Origin: JALYNX01 sp963724825
GTDB lineage: Bacteria; Actinomycetota; Acidimicrobiia; Spongiisociales; ZC4RG35
Assembly: GCA_963724825.1 (NCBI GenBank)
Contig: CAVRWT010000013.1
Location: 1 to 17,733, forward strand
Direction of reading: 5' to 3'
Length of the DNA: 17,733 nucleotides
In this document: positions 1-6,278 of the stretch, one piece after another
How the letters are laid out: each line of letters opens with the position of its first letter
Position numbering within the stretch: the stretch's first letter is position 1
Made by a program: the position numbers and the translations under genes
Notes under the pieces: generated by a model
Seen by the model: only the letters and a program-made list of their open reading frames with translations
What the model was told of the DNA's origin: nothing
The model's database searches: none

Positions 1-1682
1 GGCCCCGACTCCACATGTGGGATGCCCCGCCCCTCGCCAAAGCGCTTGTACTCGTCGAACTCGTCCGGGTGGACGTAGCGATGGATCGGTCGGTGCCGTG
101 CAGTGGGGCGCAAGTACTGGCCGATAGTGATGATGTCGATGCCGACAGCCCTCATGTCAGCCAGCGTGGCGAGAACTTCGTCTCTGGTCTCCCCCATCCC
201 CACGATGAGACCCGACTTGATCAGGCCGGTCGGGTTCATCTGCTTGGCGCGCCAGAGGAGGGCGAGCGAGCGCCCGTAGTTGGCCGAGGTGCGGATATCG
301 CGCTGCAGTCGGAGCACGGTCTCCGTGTTGTGATTGAGCACCTCGGGGACCGCGTCCATGACAGTTTGCAGCGCCTCGCGATCACCCTTGAAGTCCGGGA
401 TCAGGACCTCGATCTCGGTGCCGGGCGACTGACGACGGGTCTCGGTGATGGTGTGGGCAAAGATGCCTGAACCACCGTCGTCGAGGTCGTCACGATTCAC
501 TGAGGTGATCACGGCATGTTTGAGGCCCATCTTCCGGATCGCTTCCGCGGCTCGGTAGGGCTCGAATATGTCGAACTCGGTCGGCTTCCCGGTGTTGACG
601 TTGCAAAACGAGCATGCCCTGGTGCATTTGTCGCCGAGGATCATCAAGGTGGCGGTGCCCATCCCCCAGCACTCGTAGATGTTCGGGCAGTTGGCCTCCT
701 CACAGACGGTGTTCAAGGCCATGCCCCGCATCAGCTTCTTCAACTCGAGGTATTCGCCGTCCATCCGGGCGGTGACCCGCATCCAGCTCGGCCGCTCCGG
801 CTCACCGGGGAGCCTTCCATTGAGCAGGACCGGCTCCTCGGACCTCTTCTCGGCACTGAACGTCCCGTTCGCCAGCAGCCGATCGACTTCAAAGTCGCGA
901 GCTTTGCCCTGACCACGGACAAAGGCTGCGAACTGGCTCTCCGCTTCCCGGTAGCCGAAGACCTCGGCGAACACCGGGACGAGAACTTCCGCTGCTTCTT
1001 CGAGGGAGACCTTCCGACCGACGAGATCGGACACTGTCGTCACCTCCCGATCGGTGATGCCACAAGGGTTCATCATCCCGAAGTAGCTCAGATCGGGATG
1101 GAGGTTGAGGGCGAAACCGTGCATGGTGACCCGCCGGGCCACTTTGACCCCGATCGCCGCCACCTTGCCTCGGGCGGTCCACACTCCGGTCAGCCCCGGC
1201 TCGGCCCAGCCTTCCACTCCAAACCCGGCGAGGGTGCGGATCAGGGCCTCTTCGAGACGACGGACGTAAGGGACGATCTGCTTCGGGTCGTCGAGGGAGA
1301 GGATCGGATATCCGACCAGTTGCCCGGGCCCGTGGAAGGTGATGTCACCGCCGCGATCGACGTGATGGATCTCGGCGCCGGCATCCCTGACCGCACCGTG
1401 GGTCGCCAGGAGGTTGGTGATGGACCCGTTGCGCCCGATCGTGAACACCGGCGGATGTTCCAAAAGGAGGAGATAGTCGTCCGGAGTGCGACCGACGACT
1501 TTCCCCTCGTGAAAGGCCCGCTGCAGGTCCCACGCCTCGGTGTAGGGAAGACGTCCTAACCAACGAACCCGGAGGAGTCTGTCGCCGCGGAGTAGCTGCG
1601 CTCCGGCGGTCCCCCCTTCAGGGGGACAGTCCCCCGCAAGCGGGGGACTGTCGCTCGCAGGTCGGGGAGAGACGTTATGCAA
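1..1682 (-). CDS. lipB/lipA: LipB-LipA fusion: octanoyltransferase plus lipoyl synthase (3' end outside window)
   Basis: One minus-strand frame without a stop encodes both lipoate enzymes. LipB transfers octanoate from ACP to lipoyl domains; LipA, a radical-SAM enzyme, inserts two sulfurs. Numbering from a TTG at 1682: the LipB part (about 37-260) has RGGDITFHGPGQ, the ARGK lysine (K173) and the NPCG cysteine (C207) of the Cys/Lys dyad. A linker (about 262-298) leads to LipA with the auxiliary-cluster cysteines C327/C332/C338 and the radical-SAM C353xxxC357xxC360. The frame leaves the window after HVESG, shortly before the usual C-terminal RSSY motif. No ATG, GTG or TTG lies in frame between the last LipB core and WMRV, so a separate LipA start would cut the conserved PSW region. 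The start is uncertain: TTG 1682 overlaps the sucB end and gives a roughly 40-residue unconserved, repeat-derived leader; LipB homology begins near 1575 with no usual start codon. Confidence 0.85.
   Translation of the reverse strand, partial: MHNVSPRPASDSPPLAGDCPPEGGTAGAQLLRGDRLLRVRWLGRLPYTEAWDLQRAFHEGKVVGRTPDDYLLLLEHPPVFTIGRNGSITNLLATHGAVRDAGAEIHHVDRGGDITFHGPGQLVGYPILSLDDPKQIVPYVRRLEEALIRTLAGFGVEGWAEPGLTGVWTARGKVAAIGVKVARRVTMHGFALNLHPDLSYFGMMNPCGITDREVTTVSDLVGRKVSLEEAAEVLVPVFAEVFGYREAESQFAAFVRGQGKARDFEVDRLLANGTFSAEKRSEEPVLLNGRLPGEPERPSWMRVTARMDGEYLELKKLMRGMALNTVCEEANCPNIYECWGMGTATLMILGDKCTRACSFCNVNTGKPTEFDIFEPYRAAEAIRKMGLKHAVITSVNRDDLDDGGSGIFAHTITETRRQSPGTEIEVLIPDFKGDREALQTVMDAVPEVLNHNTETVLRLQRDIRTSANYGRSLALLWRAKQMNPTGLIKSGLIVGMGETRDEVLATLADMRAVGIDIITIGQYLRPTARHRPIHRYVHPDEFDEYKRFGEGRGIPHVESG
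1609..1652. repeat. Double GC-rich hairpin between sucB and lipB
   Basis: Two adjacent inverted repeats are visible. The first, 1609-1627, pairs GTCCCCC with GGGGGAC. The second, 1625-1652, is a perfect 13-bp stem (GACAGTCCCCCGC against its complement) with an AA loop. There is no T-run on either side, so an ordinary intrinsic terminator is unlikely. It lies after the sucB stop and inside the possible 5' leader of lipB/lipA, where it could attenuate or be translated. It shares C-run/G-run character with the elements at 2775-2835 and 14568-14650. Confidence 0.7.
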
Positions 1683-3084
1683 GCTCCTGCTCCCAGTCCC
1701 AGGTCTCCAGGTTTTGCTTGATCCGTTGCAGGAATAGCACCGCCGTCGAACCGTCGAAAGCCCGGTGGTCCCAAGACAGACCCAGATAACCGATGTGCCG
1801 AATGGCAATCATGTCCTGACCGTCGGGTGTCGTGATCACGGCTGCTCGCTTCGACACTGTCTCGGTGGAGAGAATTGCCACATTGGGGACGTTGATGATC
1901 GGCGCCGACATGAACGAGCCGAACGGGCCCGGGTTGGTGATGGTGAAGGTGGATCCCGTCAGGTCATCGACGCTCAACTTCCCGTCACGGCCTCGATCCG
2001 CCAGTTCCCGAATGGAGCGAGCGATCCCCACCAGACGAAGCCCGTCAGCATTGCGAACTCGCGCCACGACGAGACCGCTCTGGTTGAGGTCGATGGCGAT
2101 CCCGAGATCGACCTTCTTGTGGAGCACCGACTTTTTCTCTTCGAGATAGAACGAACTGTTCACGACTGGGAATGCCTTGAGGGCGTCGATGGTCGCCCTG
2201 GAGATGAAGGGCAAATAGGTCAGTGAGAATCCCTCGGCGCTCTTGAATTGCTCCTTGTGTGCCTGACGGACCCGTTCCACGCGCTCGTAGTCGACCTCAA
2301 CGGAGGTCCAGACATGGGCCGCGGTCTGCTTGGCACGGATCAGGTTCTCGGCGGTCCTCACCCTGAGGCGATCCAACTCGACCTCCTCGGAACCCTCACC
2401 AACCACCACCGGGGCAGGCTCAGCCACAGGCTGTTCGACGGCGGCTGGCCGGCTGACTGGTGTCGCTGCAACCGGCTCGGCCGCTGGAGGGGCGACGGTC
2501 GCCGGAGCCGACCCGGCCAGATAGCTCTCGACGTCCTTGCGGGTGATCCGGCCACCCTGGCCGCTGCCGGACAGGCGGGAGACGTCGATCTCGTTTTCGC
2601 GGATCAGCTTCCTGACCACAGGGGAAAGGAGATTCGGCTGCTTCTCGGTCTCGTCCGGCTCGGCGAAGAAGGCATCGACCTCTTCGTTGGTGGGTTCCTT
2701 GGGGGCTTCGGGAACGGGCACAGGTTCGACTGCAGCTGGAGCCGGAGATGGTGCTGGCTCGGGGGCCGCGTCGGGCTGCCCCTCCCCCCTCCGGGGTACT
2801 CCCCCCAACGTCGCTACCGCTCCTGGGGGAGAAATGGGCGCTTCGCCGGACTCGCCGATCACCACCAGCGGGGTGCCGACCCCCACGGTGTCCCCTTCGG
2901 CCACCAGGATCTCGAGGACTGTGCCCGATGCCGGGGATGGGACCTCGGTGTCCACCTTGTCGGTCGATATCTCGACGAGGACCTCATCCTCGACGATTGA
3001 ATCGCCAACCTTCTTGGCCCATCGCAGAATGGTTCCCTCGGTGACGGTCTCTCCGAGTTGGGGCATCGTTACGGTGGTGGGCAA
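1675..3084 (-). CDS. sucB: Dihydrolipoamide acyltransferase (E2) of a 2-oxoacid dehydrogenase complex
   Basis: 469 residues. E2 carries the lipoyl arm and transfers the acyl group to CoA. Domains in order: one lipoyl domain (1-78) with the target lysine K43 in STDKVDTE; a Pro/Ala/Glu-rich linker; a peripheral-subunit-binding domain (about 149-190, SPVVRKLIRENEID); a second linker; a catalytic domain ending in the HxxxDG motif (H440, D444). The TTG start is preferred because GAGAGGAG sits 6 nt upstream; ATG at residue 7 is the alternative. The gene follows lpd by 12 nt and precedes lipB/lipA, the same order of E2 and lipB/lipA as in mycobacteria (dlaT). Substrate specificity (2-oxoglutarate, pyruvate or branched-chain) cannot be decided because no E1 gene is in the window; sucB is the conventional name. 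Residues about 84-104 look like an inserted repeat. Confidence 0.93.
   Translation of the reverse strand: MPTTVTMPQLGETVTEGTILRWAKKVGDSIVEDEVLVEISTDKVDTEVPSPASGTVLEILVAEGDTVGVGTPLVVIGESGEAPISPPGAVATLGGVPRRGEGQPDAAPEPAPSPAPAAVEPVPVPEAPKEPTNEEVDAFFAEPDETEKQPNLLSPVVRKLIRENEIDVSRLSGSGQGGRITRKDVESYLAGSAPATVAPPAAEPVAATPVSRPAAVEQPVAEPAPVVVGEGSEEVELDRLRVRTAENLIRAKQTAAHVWTSVEVDYERVERVRQAHKEQFKSAEGFSLTYLPFISRATIDALKAFPVVNSSFYLEEKKSVLHKKVDLGIAIDLNQSGLVVARVRNADGLRLVGIARSIRELADRGRDGKLSVDDLTGSTFTITNPGPFGSFMSAPIINVPNVAILSTETVSKRAAVITTPDGQDMIAIRHIGYLGLSWDHRAFDGSTAVLFLQRIKQNLETWDWEQELA
2775..2835. repeat. GC-rich palindromic repeat copy inside the sucB linker
   Basis: The plus strand reads a C-rich block, then CTCCCCCC, about 20 nt of spacer, and CTGGGGGAGAAA. 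The copy at 14568-14650 has the same order: C-rich block, GTCCCCCC, spacer, CTGGGGGAGAAA. Here it is read in frame as residues about 84-104 of E2, between the lipoyl domain and the Ala/Pro linker, giving an Arg/Gly-bearing stretch unlike the rest of the linker. Confidence 0.55.
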
Positions 3085-3096
3085 GACTGGCTCCTC

Positions 3097-4467
3097 TCAG
3101 TGAAGACTGCGACCGGCGGCGGACATCAAAGTCTCGCCGACCGCTTCGGACAACGTCGGGTGAGCATGGATCAACGCCGCCGCCTCGGCAGGCAGGGCTT
3201 CCCATCCCACTGAATACATCAATTCGTGAATCAATTCCCCGGCATGCGGACCGACCACGGTGGCGCCGATTATCGGGCCGTCCTTGACCGACACCACTTT
3301 CACGAAACCCTGGTTGTCGCCGATGATGATCGCCCGTCCGATCCCATTGAAGGCGTGTTTGGCCGCAGTCACTTCCAGCCCCTGAGCAACGGCATCGGCC
3401 TCGGACAGGCCAACCTCTGCCACTTCGGGGTGGGTGTACGTGACGCGGGGAATTGCCTGATAGTTCACGGGTTGGGCCTTGCCGGTGGCGATGTGGGTCA
3501 CCGCGGCAATGCCCTCGGCGAATCCGACATGAGCCAACTGCGCGGTGCCGGCAACGATGTCACCGACGGCGTAGAGACCTGGCTGGTCGGTCTGCATCGT
3601 GGACGGATCGACCTTCACGAATCCTCGATCGAGTACGGCCGACGTCGTTTCCAGGCCGACGCCATCGGTGTTCGGTCCCCTGCCCACGGAAACCAGGACC
3701 ACGTCGACGTCGACCGATTCCTCGCCGAACGGCACCTTCACCGTCGATCCGAGAACCGGAGGGCCAACCGCAACTCCGATGTGGAACTTCACACCCCTCT
3801 TCTGCAACTGGCGCTGCAATTGACGGGCCGCATCGGGATCCGACCCGGGGAGGATCTGGTCCATGACCTCGAAGACGTGGACTTCGGCACCGACATCGAC
3901 GAGAAAGGATGCGAACTCGCAGCCAATGACCCCGCCGCCGATGATCGCAACCGAATCGGGCCGGCGTTCCCAGTCGAGGGCATGGTCCGAGGTCACGATC
4001 TGCTTGCCGTCGATGTCGTAGCCGGGAATCGTGCGGGCATAGGAGCCGCTTGCGAGGATGACCGCGCGACCCTCGACAACGGTGGTCTCTCGCTCAGAAG
4101 TGACCTCGACTTTGCCCGGCCCGGCCAACTTCCCGAAACCGGTTATGACATCGACACCCTTCTGCTTGAGGAGCCCAGCCAGGCCGCGGACCAGGCCTTC
4201 CACCGTCTGGTTCTTCCGAGCCAGGGCAGCCGTCCAGTCGAGGCTCGGTTGTTCGGTGATGACCCCGAATTCGGCAGCGTTGGCAACGGTGTTGAAGACA
4301 TCGGCGACATGGAGCCACTGCTTGGCAGGGATGCAACCCCGGATGAGACAGGTGCCGCCCGGGCGCTCCTTGTCGATCATTGCGACCGAGAGCCCGAAGT
4401 TGTGGGCGTACAGAGCCGAGGCGTATCCGCCCGGACCGCCGCCAACTATGACGATGTCGTACAACAC
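3097..4467 (-). CDS. lpdA: Dihydrolipoyl dehydrogenase (E3)
   Basis: 456 residues, normal family length. E3 re-oxidises dihydrolipoyl arms using FAD and NAD+. Visible features: the N-terminal FAD-binding GGGPGG (9-14); the redox-active disulfide CLIRGC (C40, C45) followed by IPAK; the NAD-binding GGGVIGCE near 178; the second FAD motif ending in YAVGD near 300; and the C-terminal HAHPTLSE carrying the His-Glu pair. Start is GTG 4467 with AAAGG a few nt upstream; a TTG directly follows it. It is the first gene of the minus-strand unit lpd-sucB-lipB/lipA. A possible -10 hexamer TAGGCT (complement of 4495-4500) lies about 27 nt upstream. Confidence 0.95.
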   Translation of the reverse strand: MLYDIVIVGGGPGGYASALYAHNFGLSVAMIDKERPGGTCLIRGCIPAKQWLHVADVFNTVANAAEFGVITEQPSLDWTAALARKNQTVEGLVRGLAGLLKQKGVDVITGFGKLAGPGKVEVTSERETTVVEGRAVILASGSYARTIPGYDIDGKQIVTSDHALDWERRPDSVAIIGGGVIGCEFASFLVDVGAEVHVFEVMDQILPGSDPDAARQLQRQLQKRGVKFHIGVAVGPPVLGSTVKVPFGEESVDVDVVLVSVGRGPNTDGVGLETTSAVLDRGFVKVDPSTMQTDQPGLYAVGDIVAGTAQLAHVGFAEGIAAVTHIATGKAQPVNYQAIPRVTYTHPEVAEVGLSEADAVAQGLEVTAAKHAFNGIGRAIIIGDNQGFVKVVSVKDGPIIGATVVGPHAGELIHELMYSVGWEALPAEAAALIHAHPTLSEAVGETLMSAAGRSLH

Positions 4468-4530
4468 TTACCTTTCGGTGGGACTGTCCTCCCGAGCCTA
4501 GTTGTGCCAGGGGTTACCCTCCCCAACCCA
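4468..4530. promoter_or_regulatory. Divergent intergenic region between lpd and a membrane-peptide gene
   Basis: The only spacer between two divergent transcription units, so promoters for both are expected here. On the minus strand TAGGCT (4500-4495) fits a -10 for lpd. On the plus strand TACCCT (4515-4520) fits a -10 placed 10 nt before ATG 4531, with no Shine-Dalgarno sequence in between. No convincing -35 element was seen on either strand. Confidence 0.3.
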
Positions 4531-4623
4531 ATGCCAACCCGCTGGCTCCTCATCGCATCGGCCGTTCTCGCCTTCGTGATCATCGGTGCGGCCGCCGTCT
4601 GGTTCTTCGTCGTGCTGGGATGA
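4531..4623 (+). CDS. Small single-pass membrane peptide, 30 residues
   Basis: A short frame starting at ATG 4531 encodes MPTRW followed by about 22 hydrophobic residues and ends with TGA that overlaps the next ATG (ATGA at 4620-4623). The overlap implies translational coupling with the downstream hydrolase. The peptide is almost entirely one transmembrane helix with a positively charged N-terminus. GTG 4504 in the same frame would add nine residues. No family is recognised. It could instead be a fortuitous leader frame for the hydrolase; the clean helix and the overlap favour a real gene. Confidence 0.55.
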   Translation: MPTRWLLIASAVLAFVIIGAAAVWFFVVLG

Positions 4624-5213
4624 GCGATCGAATCGAGCTGGAAACCTCGGACGGCGAGCACCTCGAAGCTCGCTGGGATCACGCCTCGGATCCGATCGGC
4701 ACAACTGTCTTCTGCCATCCCCACCCCCTGGACCGGGGATCGATGAACGCCCCGTTGATGATCGGAGTCACCCTCCGTCTGGTCGAGCTTGGGTTCTCGG
4801 TGCTTCGCTTCAACTTTCGTGGCACGGGAGCCAGCACCGGTCACCATGACTACGGAGGTGCGGAGGTCATGGATGTGGCGGCGGCGGTGGCATCAGCCCG
4901 CACCACTGGCCTGCCTTTGAGTCTGGCCGGATGGTCGTTTGGTGCAGGCGTCGCCCTCAATTGGCTGGCCGGCGAGCAGTCGCCTCCCCCGTATTCGGGT
5001 ATCGCCCCACCGCCCGAAAACCTGCCGGACTCGTTGCCACCAGGGCCGAAGCGGGTAATCGTGGGGACCAGAGAACAGGTGGTCGACGCCCAGGCCCTGC
5101 TGGTATACGCCGCCCGCCTCTCGATTGACGTCGTACTGACCCCAGGTGACCATTTCTTCCACGGTCGAGGGAAGAAGATCGGGGACCTGGTGGCCCAGGG
5201 ACTGACCAGCTAG
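4620..5213 (+). CDS. Alpha/beta hydrolase family protein (COG2945-like)
   Basis: 197 residues, short cytoplasmic alpha/beta hydrolase with no signal peptide. Visible: the HPHP turn near residue 35, LRFNFRGTGASTG near 62-74 (oxyanion/strand region typical of this group), the nucleophile elbow GWSFGA near 106-111 (serine in GxSxG), and a C-terminal GDHFFHGR containing the likely catalytic histidine. Substrate is unknown; relatives are annotated as esterases or dienelactone-hydrolase-like proteins. Its ATG overlaps the stop of the preceding membrane peptide. Its TAG stop overlaps the TAG stop of the convergent gene on the other strand. Confidence 0.85.
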   Translation: MSDRIELETSDGEHLEARWDHASDPIGTTVFCHPHPLDRGSMNAPLMIGVTLRLVELGFSVLRFNFRGTGASTGHHDYGGAEVMDVAAAVASARTTGLPLSLAGWSFGAGVALNWLAGEQSPPPYSGIAPPPENLPDSLPPGPKRVIVGTREQVVDAQALLVYAARLSIDVVLTPGDHFFHGRGKKIGDLVAQGLTS

Positions 5214-5449
5214 TCGATCGACTCGGGCTGGGGTGGTGCAGGCCTTGCCGCGGGGGAATAGCCCCGATTGATGGCTTCCTCGGGTGTGTCGGGTGCGAAA
5301 GCCTGAAGCCGATTCCGCCCGACCAGATCTTCTGAGTCGACCTTCGACTTCAATTCTTCGAACTCGGCGTCTTCGTCACAGTCGAAGAACTTCATCGTGT
5401 CCCTGACACCGATGTAGCGGTAGTGGGGGAAGCGACTGAGGCGGCTCAT
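5210..5449 (-). CDS. Uncharacterised 79-residue acidic protein
   Basis: Starts MSRLSRFPHYRYIGV, continues with an acidic stretch (FDCDEDAEFEELKSKVDSED) and ends in a Pro/Ala-rich tail. No family recognised. The ATG overlaps the stop of the zinc-ribbon gene (ATGA at 5446-5449), so it is the last member of a translationally coupled set. No membrane segment or signal peptide. A longer frame starting further upstream is just antisense or out-of-frame reading through the zinc-ribbon gene and is not used. The stop overlaps that of the convergent hydrolase. Confidence 0.7.
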   Translation of the reverse strand: MSRLSRFPHYRYIGVRDTMKFFDCDEDAEFEELKSKVDSEDLVGRNRLQAFAPDTPEEAINRGYSPAARPAPPQPESID

Positions 5450-5796
5450 TCCTCTTCTGCCAGTGCGGAGCTCTCGTCTTCGAAACTCGGGGTCGGTGTC
5501 CCCCTTCCCGTCTGCACCTCGTTGCCGCAGTTGGGACAGGTGGCGACCGGGATGTCGCCCACGATGAAGGTGAAAGCGCAGTCCGGGCAACTGATCCTTG
5601 GCGATGGCCGGTCGGGCTGCGGCGGTGGCGGTGCCGCAGGCGCCGCGGCTGGCGCCGTCGGATAGGGGCCGGCCGCCGCCGGGTTGGCCGCGGCCTGATT
5701 GCGAACGACGTTCACCGAGCCACAGGATGGACACGAAAACCGACCGGCACCCGCGACGTCGAACTGAGTCCGGCAAGCGCCGCATCTAACGATCAT
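5446..5796 (-). CDS. Double zinc-ribbon protein with Ala/Pro linker
   Basis: 116 residues. An N-terminal ribbon, MIVRCGACRTQFDV...CPSC (CxxC about 5-8 and 22-25), resembles MJ0042-type zinc fingers. A 35-residue linker rich in Ala and Pro follows, then a second ribbon with CPDC and CPNC around residues 70-93, and an acidic tail ending in AEEE. The eight cysteines in four CxxC pairs would bind two zinc ions. Start ATG 5796 overlaps the stop of the upstream membrane-protein gene; an earlier start at 6030 would add an Arg-rich out-of-frame-looking leader and is rejected. Function unknown; nucleic-acid or protein binding is possible. Confidence 0.75.
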   Translation of the reverse strand: MIVRCGACRTQFDVAGAGRFSCPSCGSVNVVRNQAAANPAAAGPYPTAPAAAPAAPPPPQPDRPSPRISCPDCAFTFIVGDIPVATCPNCGNEVQTGRGTPTPSFEDESSALAEEE

Positions 5797-6242
5797 TCCT
5801 CTTCGTCTCCTTCGAATTCGACCGGCTCTCCGATGGCGCCGATCTGAAACAAGTAGTCGGCTTCCATGCGGAGCACATTCTCCACGTCTTCCCGAGCGTA
5901 GGAGACACCGTGTTTGGTGGCTATCTGAGCGATGATGTAGTCGATCGAAGCCTCGTGTCCTCCTGCGACCGTCTCCACCGGGTTGGACCGATCTTCTTGG
6001 GCCAGGCCCTGTAGATAGAACACCTCCCAATCGAGGATCCTCCTGATGTCAGCGCGGGTCAGGTTGGTGTTGCCTTCCTCGGCCAAACCGGCATCCACGT
6101 GTTTCACCGCGTCATCCACGACATAGGTCAGCGGCTCATAGCTTGGTCGCCGCTTTGCCTCCTGCCACACCACCAAGGCCACCACGATCAGGAAGATGCC
6201 AACGAGAAGGGCGACAAAGGCAAAGACAACAGGTCCCGACAT
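5793..6242 (-). CDS. Uncharacterised membrane-anchored protein
   Basis: 149 residues from ATG 6242; TTG 6251 would add three. An N-terminal transmembrane helix (about 5-26, FAFVALLVGIFLIVVALVVW) is followed by a soluble, mostly charged helical domain containing NLTRADIRRILDWEVFYLQG and a C-terminal EDVENVLRMEADYLFQIGAIG, ending in an acidic EFEGDEEE tail. No family recognised. It sits 36 nt downstream of the acyl-CoA dehydrogenase on the same strand and overlaps the zinc-ribbon gene by ATGA, so the three small genes are probably co-translated and may act together at the membrane. Confidence 0.75.
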   Translation of the reverse strand: MSGPVVFAFVALLVGIFLIVVALVVWQEAKRRPSYEPLTYVVDDAVKHVDAGLAEEGNTNLTRADIRRILDWEVFYLQGLAQEDRSNPVETVAGGHEASIDYIIAQIATKHGVSYAREDVENVLRMEADYLFQIGAIGEPVEFEGDEEE

Positions 6243-6250
6243 GACAGTCA

Positions 6251-6275
6251 ACGGTAAACGGTGAACGGTGAACGG
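6251..6275. repeat. 7-bp tandem repeat (ACGGTRA), about 3.6 copies
   Basis: Units ACGGTAA, ACGGTGA, ACGGTGA and a partial ACGG follow one another between the acyl-CoA dehydrogenase stop and the membrane-protein start. It occupies almost the whole spacer and displaces any visible ribosome-binding site. Confidence 0.8.
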
Positions 6276-6278
6276 GGA

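Noticed and set aside
783..785. Separate lipA start at the ATG of WMRV
   Set aside because: It would remove the conserved PSW residues just before it, and no ribosome-binding site or lipB stop lies upstream.
516..1559. Long plus-strand open frame opposite lipB/lipA
   Set aside because: It is an antisense shadow in GC-rich sequence; the minus strand has clear LipB and LipA motifs over the same bases.
1609..1652. Hairpins as a standard rho-independent terminator after sucB
   Set aside because: No T-run follows on the transcribed strand and the next gene begins within or just after it.
3226..4530. Long plus-strand open frame opposite lpd
   Set aside because: The minus strand encodes an obvious dihydrolipoyl dehydrogenase. 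Only the last 30 codons of this frame, from 4531, look like a real gene.
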